Shown one piece after another: positions 10,890 to 23,455 of a stretch of 64,000 bases of DNA. Positions within the stretch are counted from its first letter, which is position 1, and each line of letters begins with the position of its first letter. Under the pieces are notes generated by a model. It searched no databases. It had not been told where the DNA came from and worked only from the letters and a program-made list of their open reading frames with translations. The DNA is from Homarus americanus (taxonomy: Eukaryota > Arthropoda > Malacostraca > Decapoda > Nephropidae), in the NCBI RefSeq assembly GCF_018991925.1, contig NW_024735516.1, forward strand, positions 341,001-405,000, read 5' to 3'. Made by a program: the position numbers and the translations under genes.

Positions 10890-12560
10890 GGCCTAGGAGG
10901 TGAAAAAATAAGAGTAAAAAGAAATTGAAAATAGAAGAGAAAAAGACCAAATTCATTTACACCACGGAGATGCCGGAAAACCAGTTTTTTGAAGTGAGAC
11001 AGATTGTATGAATATGGAAACACAGAAGAAAGCAGAGCATTCCACAGTTTAGCTGTGTGAGAAAAGAAGGATGTACTATAACGGGTTATTCTTTTGTGAC
11101 CGACATCCACAGAGAAACGGTGGGCACCGTGGGAAAAACGAGTGGTACGAGCCCACGGCCTTGCTGGCAGTACACAGGATGCCAAATCCACCTAACATTG
11201 CCCGTTAAAGTACCTGTAAAAGAGAGAGAATGAAGCAACAGTGCAGCAAAGAGAAGGGGAAGAAAGATTGTCAACTAAAGGAGGAGAGTTAATAAGACGA
11301 AATGCCTTTGATTCCGCCCTATCTAACAGTTGGACAGGAGAAGAGCCACCCCAGATATGAAAGTAGTACCCGCAAGTTAGGACGAATGAATCCCTTATAA
11401 AACTGAAGTAACTGCTCAGGAGTGAAGTAGCTACGGAATCTGTACAGCATCCCTAGCTTTCGGGAGGCAGCTTTAGCAATGTTGTGGATGTGTGACTTCC
11501 ATGACATATTAGAGGAAATGGCCTACCACATCTATTTTAAAATTTGGAAGAATGATTGCATCCTGAAATGTGATTGGTGGGAGATCTTCGATTTTGGAAA
11601 GTGTAATTGGTAAATACTGTGTTTTATTACTATTGAACTTAACCAAGTTTCTACTTCCCCATTCCGAGATGCTGCACAGTTCCGCATTGATAGTTGAAAC
11701 GATAACAGCTCTAGAAACAGATCTAGTTTGAGAATTGGGGGGAAGGGAAAAAATATGAAGAAGAGTGAAGAGTAGAATCAACAGTGTAAGAATGGTTAGA
11801 ATTAGTTGTAGTGTGAAGTAAATCATTGATAAAAAGAAGGAAGAGAGTAGGTGAAAGAACAGAACCCTGTGGGACACCACTATTGGTAAAGAAAGAGCGG
11901 GAGATCGATCCCTCGACAACAACTGCCATGGATCGGGGTTCAAGGAGGCTAGAGATTAGAGAACAAAATGGGGGAGAGAAACCATCAGAGGGAAGTTTAG
12001 AAAGCAAAGACTTGTGACACACCCTGTCAAATGCTTTGGAGATGTCGAGGGCCACGACGAAAGTTTCCCCATAATCCCTTAGAAAGGATGACCAAAGATG
12101 GGTGCAATAGGAGACCAGATCACCAGTAGATCTTGCCTGGCGAAAGCCATACTGGCGATCCGACAAAAGAGAAAGGCGTTCAAGGTGGAGGAGGAAATGC
12201 GAGTTTAAGATAGATTCGAAATTCTTAGAGAGGGATGAAGTTAGGGCAATGGAGCGATAGTTAGAGGGATTAGAATGGTCACCCTTCTTCGGGATGGGCT
12301 GAATCGAGGCATGCTGCCAAGAAAGCGGAAAAGTTTGGGTTTTGAGGCAAAGGCGAAAGAGGCGGGCAAGCACTGGGGCCAGAACTTCAGCTCACTCCCT
12401 CAGAACACGCGGGGGAATTCCGTCCGGTCCATGCGCCTTACTCACATCCAACCTGGATAACACACCGGCAACCCTAAGAGTGGAGATTATAGGAAAGTGC
12501 ATAGGTTCAGTAGGAGGTGCAGGAAAAGGAGGGGTAGACTTGGAATAGCCTAAGTTGGAG
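10890..12560 (-). pseudogene. LINE reverse transcriptase and C-terminal region (broken)
   Basis: The main frame (11723-12373, 216 residues) shows PIPKKGD near residues 26-32, VALDISKAFD with the first catalytic Asp at 110, and GVPQGSVLSP at 166-175. The catalytic YADD box reads YTVD at 196-199, so one of the two metal-binding Asp residues is lost. The frame then shifts; downstream pieces carry HIHNIAKAASRKLGMLYR (11319-11507) and HTAKLWNALLSSVFPYSYN (10874-11191), typical of the C-terminal part of such ORF2 proteins. Upstream, a frame at 12763-12993 (SWFDRSCSLACRERDRAYQA) is the endonuclease-RT linker. Confidence 0.88.
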
Positions 12561-13039
12561 TTAGAGGAGAATATGGTACCAAAGAGAGGGAGAGTTGGCT
12601 ATAGAGTTATGAGGTCGGAAGAAAGGAGGAAAAGAAGGAGTGCATAAGTTATTACAGATGTTTTTGTTTAAGGACCAGAAGAATTTACTAGAAGAAGAGT
12701 TAGTCAGGTCAGCAGTCTTTCTTTTTTATAAAATTCCGCTTGGCCCGACGAAGAATAGCCTTTTAACGATTCCTAGAAGTAATGAAAGAGGAGTGGGCAA
12801 TAGGAGGAGGAGATAGTTTCATAGCTTGATATGCCCTATCTCTCTCCCTACATGCAAGAGAACAGGAGCGATCAAACCATGATTGTAGAGTGAAAGTTTT
12901 GGTAGAAGATGGCATAAATACACTCATACCACCCTGTATAACCCCAGCAATGCTGTCAGCACATACCGAGACGTCCGAGTGGAAAAGCCACATTCATCCC
13001 AGGGAAAGTTGGAGAAGAATTCTCGCAAGGATTATCAGT

Positions 13040-13735
13040 TTGCCCTCCAATAGTGCCATAGTTGACGTTTAGAGTGGGGTGGGGGAGGTGGTCGTGCCCA
13101 GTTTGATTTAATAGAAATAAGAAGGTGATCAGAAGACCCTAAGGGGGCAGAAATTGAGTATGAATAGTGTGGGGGGTTAGAGGTAAAACAAAGATCAAGA
13201 ATGTTAGCAAGTTGATCGAGTCGATCTGGAACACGTGTAGGGTGTTTAACTATTTGTTCCAGATCAATAAGTAAGGTAAAAGAGAGAGAGTGCCTCAGCT
13301 CCACCTGGGTCATTCGTTGCAGAGCCAAGCCACTCTCTGTGATGTACATTGAAATCCCCTAGGTAGAGGATCTCGGTGTTGGGGTGTGCGGATAGCAACG
13401 ACTCCTGGCAAGAAGTGATATAGTCAAAGAATTCCAAATAGTTGGTTGAGTTGGGAAAACAGTATAGGAAACAAAGATAGATATTCATAGTTGGTAGAGA
13501 TATTTTGAGCCAGTTGACATCATAAAGGGAAGATTCAAGATCTGTGAGTCGAGCTATAGGTGTACGTGTGTTGAAGTAGGCGCATACACCTCCCTTAGAA
13601 CGGAAAGAGATTTGGGCGAAGCTGCTTTGGTCAGCTGAAGTTCAGATAGTTGTAATAGATCGGGGGAAGAGTTTAATAGAAGGAAAATTGGATCCGAGGC
13701 CGAGAATATTGGAAAAATTAAGTGTGAATTAGCCG
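13040..13735 (-). pseudogene. LINE APE-type endonuclease domain (broken)
   Basis: This domain nicks target DNA to prime reverse transcription. The N-terminal strand is recognisable (ILGLGSNFPS near 13690), followed by FRSKGGVCAYFNT near 13590. YLGDFNVHHREWLGS lies in the frame 13264-13488 and holds the catalytic GDFN-type Asp/Asn. A later frame (13035-13349) contains the closing SDHLLI motif with the catalytic Asp-His pair. The pieces lie in different frames separated by frameshifts and stops, so no functional protein is encoded. Confidence 0.8.
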
Positions 13736-14092
13736 ATCCTCCAGCAACCGCGGTGACGTCAGTTTAGGCCCAAGTAGTTTGATAATGATCAGGTCGGCAC
13801 AACCTTCCCGACCAGTGGGATCCATCCGAGAAGACCCTGCTTCAATATTAATGTCAACTGATAACATAGGAGAATAAAGGAATAAAAAGAATAGAACAGA
13901 TCAACAGTTGAGTTGTCAATAGTAAGAGAAACAATTGAGACCCTGCAATTGTGTGTAGATGTGGCAGAAAGTCAGATCATCAACCTGGGACTTGGTCACA
14001 TATGGCAGCAGGGTCTACCATTAGACAACACATTATGCTTCCAATATCTTCCCAGGTGGTAGTACCTCCCTGTTTGGTAGCTGCCTACTACC

Positions 14093-14766
14093 TAACGTGT
14101 TGATGTAAGCTGGGCTGGACTCACTATGTGTAAGCTGGGCTATGCTCACTATGTGTAAGCTGATGTGTTGATGTAAGCTGAGTTGGACTCACTCTGTGTA
14201 AGCTGGTCTAGAATCACTACGTGTAAGCTGGACTAGACTTCCTATGTGTAAGCTGGACTAGACTCACTATGTGTAAGCTGGACTAAACTCACTATGTGTA
14301 AGCTGGACTAGACTCACTATGTGTAAGCTGTTACACTCACTATGTGTAAGCTGACCTAGACTCTCTATGTGTAAGCTGATCTGAACTCACTATATGTAAG
14401 CTGATCTGGACTCTCTATTTATAAGCTGGACTAGACTCACTATGTGTAAGCTGGACTAGATTCACTATGTGTAAGCTGACTAAACTCACTATGTGTAAGC
14501 TGAACTGGAATCACTGTGTAAGCTGGACTAGACTCACTATGTGTAAGCTGACTAAACTCACTATGTGTAAGCTGGACTAGATCTCAATATGTGTGGATTT
14601 CTATGTGTAAGCTGACTAAACTCACTATGTGTAAGCTGAACTGGAATCACTGTGTAAGCTGGACTAGACTCACTATGTGTAAGCTGACTAAACTCACTAT
14701 GTGTAAGCTGGACTAGATTCACTATGTGTAAGCTGCTACACTCACTATGCGTAAGCTGACGTGTTG
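14093..14766. repeat. 25-bp minisatellite, about 26 copies
   Basis: Unit GTGTAAGCTGGACTAGACTC plus ACTAT. Blocks such as TGACTAAACTCACTATGTG recur in a fixed order (14470-14560 and 14600-14700), indicating segmental amplification. The array is interrupted on its left by the LINE. Confidence 0.93.
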
Positions 14767-14857
14767 TTATACAGGTTCCAACACTTATGTAAATTGACAA
14801 AAATATTGAGAAATTCAATAAAAGAAAAATGAAGGAAAATTACGACGAAACACACAC

Positions 14858-15175
<318 letters not shown>

Positions 15176-15177
<2 letters not shown>

Positions 15178-15561
15178 TAAACACATCCATTTAGCAAAAA
15201 AAAAATTAATAACAAACATTTTTAAAAGAAAATCACAAGGTATCTTTAATCACCAACGTAAAGAAAATACAAACAAACTGGCCACCAGCGAGGATATTTA
15301 TGTCAGTGCATTTGGCTAAAGAAATATATATATGTATGAGTAACACTGGTATATTTTTCGAAATAATTTGAAATGGTGCAATAATTTGTGGAGCCGCTGG
15401 GCAATACGGCACAATAGCTCGTTCAGGCAGAAACACTAAAACTTGTGAAATATGTGCAAATATTTTCCTATTTTTGGCACTAATTGGGGGAGTTTCTTTT
15501 TGTATTTTGTTTTTACAAGAATTTTCATACAAGTTCGTTTGGAAGTTATATACAGTACTTT
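15176..15561. other. Intergenic, nothing recognised
   Basis: AT-rich unique DNA. The minus-strand frame 15233-15532 matches nothing I recognise. Confidence 0.55.
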
Positions 15562-15651
15562 ATCATTATTATTATTATTATTTTATTATCATTATTATTA
15601 TTATTATTATTATCATTATTATTATTATTGTTATTATTATTATTATTATTT
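15562..15651. repeat. (ATT)n microsatellite, interrupted
   Basis: About 90 bp of ATT with ATC variants. Confidence 0.95.
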
Positions 15652-15769
15652 CGTGTATTTCTGTGAGTTTTAGTCGTTCTATCTTAATGTTATTTCAATT
15701 GGTATTTTTCATTGATTTTAAATTCTAAAATATTCTGTTTCATCTCAATTAATTTCAGGCATTGAAGTA

Positions 15770-16057
15770 CAGTGGGAAAGAAGTAGGAGGGGGGAGGGAA
15801 AGGACGATGGGGAGGAAGAGAGGGAGAGGTGGGGAAGAGAGGGGAGAAAGAGTGAGAGAGGAGGGGTTGGAGAGAAAGAGGGGAGAGGAGGGGAGGGGGA
15901 GGCAGAGGGGGGAGAAAAAGAGGAGGAAGAAAGGGGGAAGAGGAGGAAAAGAAATGGACATAAAAGACTGAGAAAAGAACAATGAAAGAAAAGTGGAAAA
16001 GGAAGAGGATGAAGAAGTAAACAAAGAGAATATGAAAAAGGTGGGAAAAAAGCTTAG
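15770..16057. repeat. Polypurine tract
   Basis: About 250 bp of almost pure A/G on the + strand (GGGGAGGGAAAGG-type). Frames on both strands are compositional artefacts. Confidence 0.9.
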
Positions 16058-16236
16058 AAGTATTTAAATCATCTTGTGTCACAGAAAGACTTCTGGTTGA
16101 AGCGCGTTTGATTAAGGAATTAAAATCAATAAACCTTAGTGATGGTCAGTTCAAAACTGATAATATGTTACATAAATTTATTTGTCAGTGGCCCAAGGTT
16201 AAAAATGCTTTGAAAACCTTTGATATAGATGTATAA
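16058..16236 (+). pseudogene. Penelope-like element, C-terminal protein fragment
   Basis: An open frame without start runs to TAA at 16234-16236. It reads ERLLVEARLIKELKSINLSD and, about 20 residues later, FICQWPKVKN before the stop. The pattern ERLLVE(S/A)xLIK...NLS near a stop codon resembles the end of the GIY-YIG endonuclease region of Penelope-like retroelements. The rest of the element has been replaced on the left by the polypurine tract. The assignment is by eye and could be wrong, but the downstream motif at 16424-16449 supports it. Confidence 0.45.
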
Positions 16237-16480
16237 TAGTTATTTTGTGGGTCCCTTATTTTTGACCTGACCTGACTAGTCACGTCACCCCATTTCTCTT
16301 AAGCTCCTCTACGTGTGTGTAGGTGTGCGGATTAGTGGATGACATCATTATGACCTGACCTCATGTTTTATAAGGTCACCCTGTACATTTAAGCCTCTCT
16401 CTGTCCATGTAATCCAGTTGCCTCTGAAGATGTCTTGAATAAAGACGAAAGCTAAGGTGCTCCGTTGTTTCCCTTTTCCC
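16237..16480 (+). mobile_element. Penelope-like 3' region with a hammerhead-like core
   Basis: Non-coding sequence after the stop codon contains CTGAAGA, a 5-bp helix GTCTT/AAGAC closed by GAATA, then GAAA (16424-16449). The CUGANGA-helix-GAAA order is the conserved core of hammerhead ribozymes, which are known in the terminal repeats of Penelope-like elements. There is one extra T before the helix, and I could not find convincing helix I or III partners. Confidence 0.35.
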
Positions 16481-16534
16481 GTGTGATTTTATCAAGATTT
16501 ATCTTATCCATGTTTTCATTGTGGGATCTACATG

Positions 16535-17065
<531 letters not shown>

Positions 17066-17096
17066 TACCAAACCTAACCTAACCTAACCAACCTAG
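17066..17096. repeat. Short interstitial telomere-type array
   Basis: Four to five CCTAA units, 35 bp before the second MITE copy. Confidence 0.85.
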
Positions 17097-17130
17097 GGTA
17101 TCTCCACTGCACTCAGATGTAAATACATAT

Positions 17131-17276
17131 AGTCCCCTTCGCTAGTGCGTGTACAAGGGCTCGTCAGGTTTTTGCGGTGTGGCAGCCCTGAATTAAATCT
17201 AAATAGTATTAAAACAAATATCTCAATGGTAATGATTTGTAGAATGTTATATGAGAAGCCCCTATAAGCCCCTAAT
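17131..17276. mobile_element. Second copy of the MITE-like element
   Basis: The left end AGTCCCCTTCGCTAGTGCGT matches 2794-2813. The interior (GTGTGGCAGCCCTGAATT, then TATTAAAACAAATATCTCAA) matches the reverse complement of 2840-2960. The right end (GAAGCCCCTATAAGCCCCT) is a decayed inverted terminus. Confidence 0.75.
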
Positions 17277-18154
17277 TTTACAGTTGGGAAAATTAAGGTA
17301 GCCGAGTGCAGTATCAGCCACAATGCCTCCTTATGTACCATAGGCTTGGTACACAGTGAAATGTACACAAGATCTAAAAAGCATCTGTATACATTGGGTC
17401 CGATGATTTTCTAAATGATCAATACACCTAGGATGCAACAAGATTAATCTATTTTCTCCTGAATGTGCACATACATAACAATACTTACTATGGATAAAGC
17501 AGAAAATATCGCTAGCAAGTGATATATGACACTCCACATCGTCTGTGAAGTCAGATTGCTTCGCGCGAAACGTGTACAGATATTTTTTTGATCGTGTGCA
17601 CCAAATCTGTCAGGCCTATGGGACACAGTTTCATTTTGCCAGGGGAAATACCTCTTAATCCCTCATGAATGTGGTACAAACAGTATTTATCTCCAGCGCC
17701 AACTGTTGCCTTCATAATAAAAGAATTACATTACAAGTACAGTCGATACACTAATGTGGAAGTGCAGCGATTGATTTATATAGAGTAGAGTAGAGTAGAG
17801 TAGAGTATGTGAAGCCCCAAAACACACACAGACAGCAGGAAGGATGGAGCTCATCAGATCACGTGTTGGTAACCTGCCAAATAGGATTAAAGTCGAAATA
17901 GTTTAGAAGAAGTATAGAGGAATAAAAAAAAAACACAAGGAGGATAAAAGTTGAGAAGCTGGAAGACAAAAGTGTAAAACTAGACTTCCATAAGAAGCTG
18001 ACTGAGAAATTGGACTTTGAACTAAATGAGGTGAGAGTTTTATAGGACAGGTGAAGGACGCAACACTGAACACTGCCAACAGGGTGTCTGGAGTTGTCAT
18101 AGTTTGTTATAGCTTTTGTTTATAAGAATATTTGAGCTTCAACAACTAATCCCT
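17277..18154. other. Intergenic, nothing recognised
   Basis: About 880 bp of unique sequence with a short (AGAGT)n run at 17783-17806. Open frames are short and unrecognised. Confidence 0.55.
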
Positions 18155-19182
18155 TAAGCAGGTCCACACACTAAACAACAACTATTCTATTTAGGCACGT
18201 ACAGTAAGCAGGTCCACACACTAAACAACAACTATTCTATTTAGGCACGTACAGTAAGCAGGTCCACACACTAAACAACAACTATTCTCTTTAGGCACGT
18301 ACAGTAAGCAGGTCCACACACTAAACAACAACTATTCTATTTAGGCACGTACAGTAAGCAGGTCCACACACTAAACAACAACTATTCTCTTAGGCACGTA
18401 CAGTAAGCAGGTCCACACACTAAACAACAACTATTCTTTTAGGCACGTACAGCAAGCAGGTCCACACACTAAACAACAACTATTCTCTTTAGGCACGTAC
18501 AGTAAGCAGGTCCACACACCAAACAACAACTATTCTATTTAGGCACGTACAGTAAGCAGGTCCACACACTAAACAACAACTATTCTCTTTTAGGCACGTA
18601 CAGTAAGTCCACACACCAAACAACAACTATTCTATTTAGGCACGCAAGTAAGCAGGTCCACACACTAAACAACAACTATTCTCTTTAGGCACGTACAGTA
18701 AGCAGGTCCACACACTAGACAACAACTATTCTCTTTAGGCACGTACAGTAAGCAGGTCCACACACTAGACAACAACTATTCTCTTTAGGCACGTACAGTA
18801 AGCAGGTCCACACACTAAACAACAACTATCTCTATTTAGGCACGCACAGTAAGCAGGGTCCACACACCAAACAACAACTATTCTCTTTTAGCACGTACAG
18901 CAAGCAGGTCCACACACTAAACAACAACTATTCTATTTAGGCACGTACAGTAAGCAGGTCCACACACTAAACAACAACTATTCTCTTTAGGCACGTACAG
19001 TAAGCAGGTCCACACACTAAACAACAACTATTCTCTTTAGGCACGTACAGTAAGCAGGTCCACACATTAAACAACAACTATTCTCTTTAGGCACGTACAG
19101 TAAGCAGGTCCACACACTAAACAACAACTATTCTCTTTAGGCACGTACAGTAAGCAGGTCCACACACTAAACAACAACTAAT
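18155..19182. repeat. 50-bp minisatellite, about 20 copies
   Basis: The unit begins GCAGGTCCACACACTAAACA and ends TTTAGGCACGTACAGTAA. Copies are very homogeneous; most differences are TCTATTTAG/TCTCTTTAG and small indels (for example 18604-18612, where AGCAGG is missing). Confidence 0.96.
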
Positions 19183-19254
19183 AATCAAGGAAATTTATTC
19201 AACATTGAAAACTGAATACGGTAAGAGAAGTGCATGAAGGAGACAGTTAAGAGA

Positions 19255-19535
19255 AAGGGGAAGAAGAGGAATAAATGGATAATAGGGAAGAAGAAGAAGA
19301 AGAGTGTAATGTCAGGAGAAAGACGATAAAGAAGTTGGTAAGAGTGAGGGAGGAGGAGAGTGGGTGAGGATTTTATTAAAGACGAGACATGAAAAAACTT
19401 GTGAGAAAAAGCAAGATAGGAGGAGATTGTGTTAAGAGAAGAGGTGTTCTGAATAAGGAAGAGGAAGAGGAGGTGGAACAGGAGGAGGAGAAGGAAGAGG
19501 AGGAGGAGGAGAGGTGAAAAAATAAAAAGGAGAAA
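19255..19535. repeat. GA-rich low-complexity tract
   Basis: A/G-rich on + with (GAAGAA) and (GAGGAG) clusters. Minus-strand Phe/Leu/Ser frames are artefacts. Confidence 0.85.
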
Positions 19536-19671
19536 AAAAGAAGAAGACAAAGATGGAATGTTGACTTTGTATACGATAGGAAGAAGTTCGACTGTCATTT
19601 GTTTGTGTGTTGTGAGAGAATGAAGAGTGAGAATTAATAGGGTAAGTGGGCAAGGGAAATGGGGGTGGGGG

Positions 19672-19732
19672 GTCAGGTTAGGTCAGGTTCGGTTAGGTTA
19701 GGTTAGGTTAGGTTCGGTTAGGTTAGGTTAGG
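19672..19732. repeat. Interstitial telomere-type array (TTAGG)n
   Basis: TTAGG units with TTCGG and GTCAGG variants. It is the inverse orientation of the CCTAA array 230 bp downstream. Confidence 0.93.
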
Positions 19733-19956
19733 AAGATTAATCTTAAGGTATAATAAGCTGGAGGCGGGGGGGGGGGTCTAATATTCAGGTGATCCGCAAA
19801 TTAAACTGTATTTCTGTCCGTGAGGAGGAATTGAGGAGAAGCTTAACTAAGTTTGTCGGGACGAGTGATGAAGATAAGTTATGAGGAGAGCAAAGTTTGC
19901 CTGAGTGAAGGAAGAGGAACAACTTAGTGTGATCCCAACATGAGGGGAGATAAGAT

Positions 19957-20072
19957 AACCTAACCTAACCTAAACTAACCAAAGTATACAGTAACCTAAC
20001 CTAACCTAACCAAAGTATACAGTAACCTAACCTAACCAAAGTATACAGTAACCTAACCTAACCTAACCTAAC
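19957..20072. repeat. Telomere-type array with a spacer repeat
   Basis: CCTAA blocks are separated three times by AAAGTATACAGTAA, giving a higher-order unit of pentamers plus spacer. Confidence 0.9.
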
Positions 20073-20574
20073 CCCAACACTTTAAAAAACATGGAACTGT
20101 AAAAGCAAATGATAATTTTAACCCCCCCCCCAAAAAAAAAACATAGGTGGAGCCCCGAGAATAAATATATGTACTAAAAGAAAACAGAGGGGTGGTAGAG
20201 ACAGCCAATTGTTTTGAGGGGGCGTTACGTTAGTGAAGACGACAGATAAGATAAGGAACTCTTAGATATTTTAAAAGGTTTGGATAATGAAAACGTGTGA
20301 GTGAGTTTAATGATGTGTGTGTGTGTGTGTGTGTGTGTGTGGGGCGTGGACATGAGGAAATACACGATAGCTGACAACATTAGTAGTGAAGATTTCTAAC
20401 ATTTCAAGAAAGACAGTGACACCAATATCTCTAACTGCGATCTCCTACGAAAGAAATGATAGAATAGTAATGAAGAAGGAAGTAGTAAAGATGTTTGTGA
20501 GAGTTGAGATACTATTGAATACCGTTTATAGTTTTAATAAAATAAATGAAGCCTATGTTAAGAGTGTGTTTGGA
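20073..20574. other. Intergenic with (GT)n
   Basis: C10/A9 homopolymers at about 20123-20141 and (GT)n at 20311-20341. No gene recognised. Confidence 0.6.
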
Positions 20575-21082
20575 TGGGTGGGTGGTGGTGGTGGGTTATG
20601 GTGGGTGGTGATGGTGGGTAGTGGGTGGTGGTGGTGGGTTATGGTAGGTGGTGGTGGATTATGGTGGGTTATAGTGGGTGTTGGTGGGTTATGGTGGGTT
20701 ATAATGGGTTATAGTGGGTTGTAGTGGGTGGTATGGTGGGGTGGTGGATTATGGTGGGTTATAGTGGGTGTTGGTGGGTTATGGTGGGTTATAATGGGTT
20801 ATAGTGGGTTGTAGTGGGTTATGGTGGGCTATAGTGGGTTATGGTGGGTTATAGTGGGTTATGGTGGGCTATAGTGGGTTATGGTGGGTTATGGTGGGTT
20901 ATAGTGGATTGTAGTGGGTTATGGTGGGCCATAGTGGGTTATGGTGGGTTATAGTGGGTTATGGTGGGTTATAGTGGGTTATGGTAGGTTATAGTGGGTT
21001 ATGGTAGGTTATAGTGGGTTATGGTAGGTTATGGTGGGTTATAGTGGGTTATGGTGGGTTATAGTGGGTTATAGTGGAATGA
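20575..21082. repeat. 10-bp/20-bp minisatellite
   Basis: Unit TGGGTTATAG alternating with TGGGTTATGG, so the effective period is 20 bp. A block of about 75 bp starting GGTGGATTATGGTGGG is duplicated (about 20650-20720 and 20745-20815). Confidence 0.93.
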
Positions 21083-22147
21083 TAGCGGCTAGTATGAAGA
21101 TATGGGAATAAAACAGATGGTATCTTAGACCTATATCGTGGAAGAAAAACACCACCACAGCTGCTAGTGGCCGTAAATATAAGAAGGAAAGATGACTATG
21201 TGTCGGTCTTAATTCTATCTGACCTAAGCTGTAGTAGTGAAGAGATCCCAAGAGTCAAGAAAATACCAGAAAATACAAAGCAGGAAAAATGATATATTCA
21301 TTACATGTTGAGGATGAAAGTTATCTCTCTCATACGCTCGTCCCAACAGGTGTGTGGCGTCCTGTTATCTGTTCGAGCTTCTCCTAAACAGCCACGACCC
21401 GTTTCTGAAATCATTACCTTTATTTCTCTCTGGGGTGGCACTTACACGTGTAGGCACCTGTTAAACGAGGCACTCAGCCATCAACTCGCCCGGGGAGACG
21501 GTCACTAGAGGAAGGTTCACCCTCACACAGGAAGCAATACCATTAACAGAGGAAGATAAGATTGTTGGGAGTCTGTTAGAGACGCGCTGTTCTACTATTA
21601 TGAACTGACTGTATTCTGAGAGGGGGAGAGAGTCACGGTGCTTGGGAGAATGTGTTTATAATGCGTTAGGGGGTGGCAGGAAGGAAGAGTCGACTGTAAA
21701 TGTTGGGAAGATTATTGAATTATTACATTACCACCTTGTAAATGAAAGGGTGTTGGATACTGTTGTGGGAGTAACACAGCGTCGTGGGGTGTGAGGGTGG
21801 TAGACGCCATGACTGTACCTTAGTAAATAAACAAAATAAAGCCATTGGAAGATTTGAATACAAGTGTGTGAGGGCGTAGAGGAGAGTTAGGCTCTATTAC
21901 TATAAAAGAAAGGGTGTTAGATACTTTCGTGGATGCAAGGTTGTGTTCAGTATAAGGGAAGAGGAAAGCATAAATGACAGGACAGAGAATAACACCATAA
22001 ACAAAATACGGTCTGGAGGAACACAGAGAATAAGATGGAAATAGACTTAGAGATTTTTTTTTAAACTTTCATAAAAAAATAAAAAATAAACTAGACCGTC
22101 TTATTATAGAAAGACACAAGGAAGATTATCTGACTGAGGTATATGTT
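21083..22147. other. Intergenic, nothing recognised
   Basis: About 1 kb of unique sequence. The frame 21305-21508 has a fair splice-acceptor-like CCCAACAG at about 21350 but no matching donor, so no exon is called. Confidence 0.5.
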
Positions 22148-22345
22148 GCTGGTCTGGTATAGTCATGTCAACACAGGTCGTTGGTCTGATATATGCATGT
22201 CAACACAGGTCGTTGGTCTGATATATGCATGTCAACACAGATCGTTGGTCTGGTATATTCATGTCAACACAGGTTGCTGGTCTGATATATTCACAGATCG
22301 TTGGTCTGGTATATTCATGTCAACATGTCGTCTGGTTCTTCATGT
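22148..22345. repeat. 32-bp minisatellite, about 6 copies
   Basis: Unit ATGTCAACACAGGTCGTTGG followed by TCTGATATATGC. Confidence 0.92.
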
Positions 22346-22730
22346 CAAACTCGCAACAAAACTCTTGAAAGCTTCATCAAATTAGTCAGTTCTTGAATAC
22401 AATGACAAAATTTCATTGAGTTAACGTGAAGAATATTACCCTGAGCCGAGACCTGTGCAGGAACACCCAGTATATAATAAAGAAGACAAGTGCGAGGTGA
22501 AGGAAGAAAAGGTGTATTTGAGGTTGTTATTGCTTGGTACTCGACTCTCAGGGGCAAAGTGAGCGCCGAACTCCTAACGCGAGTGCCAGATGGCGCTTAA
22601 TGAGAACTCACTTTACCATTATAAGACAGAGATATACGGCGGTAAAGGAAAGTGAATTAAACTTTCCAGTGGTGATGGCTCCTCGCCTCTTTCTGGTAAC
22701 GATTTTAGCTTTGTGTAATTCACTATAGTG
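22346..22730. other. Intergenic, nothing recognised
   Basis: Unique sequence between two minisatellites; open frames on both strands are unrecognised. Confidence 0.5.
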
Positions 22731-22965
22731 TCGCCCTCCCCGCCACCCACGCTGGGCCGACGTGTGGTGCCGCCCTCCCTGCCACCCACGCTGGGCCGAC
22801 GTGTTGTGCCGCCCTCCCCGCCACCCACGTTGGGCCGACGTGTGGTGCCGCCCTCCCTGTCACCCACGCTGGGCCGACGTGTGGTGCCGCCTTCCCTGCC
22901 ACCCACGCTGGGCGGCCATGTGGTGCCCACTCTTCCTGTCACCCACGTTGGGCGGCCATGTGATA
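22731..22965. repeat. 39-bp GC-rich minisatellite, 6 copies
   Basis: Unit GCCGCCCTCCCTGCCACCCA followed by CGCTGGGCCGACGTGTGGT. The period is a multiple of 3, so frames stay open on both strands. It is unusually CpG-rich for this window. Confidence 0.94.
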
Positions 22966-23455
22966 CAGTTGAGTTTAATTAAGAGAAACTATTAAACAGC
23001 ATCACGTGGCCATTAATACTAAACTCTATACATTATGGTCCCGATTGTAGTTCTGAATAAATTACCCATAGAATAATTTATCTAACTTAATTTGTTATTG
23101 ATTCCGGCAATAGCCAGCCATTTGTCAGGTCACAGCCGGCACCCATATCTGGGTTAGTCATTAAACTTCAGGTTATTTCAAAACCTTTCCCTTTAATAAT
23201 GATGTGGCGGTCACCTGTAGACTGAGACACCTTCCGGCAGGTAAGAGCACAACACTGGCAGCCACTCATCATCACTCAGACGCTTATTTCTCCATCACCG
23301 GAAAAAAATGCATTTGCAAGTGAGTGAAAAGAGGACCTGAACACCGCTGCCTGTGATTCCAACTTTGACAATTTTAAAAACAATTCAGGCAATCAGGAGG
23401 ACACACTCGATGGCCGGAAAGTTGCTGAGGAATGAGGTCCTTTTGGTACGAAGCG
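22966..23455. other. Intergenic, nothing recognised
   Basis: Unique sequence; no coding signal identified. Confidence 0.55.

Larger units (their letters stand above)
10836..14088 (-). mobile_element. Jockey-like LINE, nearly full length, decayed
   Basis: Read on the minus strand, it starts at about 14088 with AGGTAGTAGGCAGCTACCAA, has a 5' leader of about 350 bp, endonuclease (13735-13040), a linker, RT (12560-11500), a C-terminal region to about 10890 and an A-run tail at about 10848-10841. A second copy of its 5' leader lies at 49866-50062. The Jockey-group call rests on the APE-type endonuclease plus GVPQGSVLSP-type RT; clade assignment is by eye. No long ORF1 is visible, and multiple frameshifts and stops make it immobile. 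Confidence 0.85.

Noticed and set aside
18155..19182. Regular 50-bp repeats considered as a CRISPR array
   Set aside because: No unique spacers: the entire unit repeats, and the context is eukaryotic.
21305..21508. Possible exon on the + strand after CCCAACAG
   Set aside because: No donor with a consensus sequence within the frame and no recognisable peptide.
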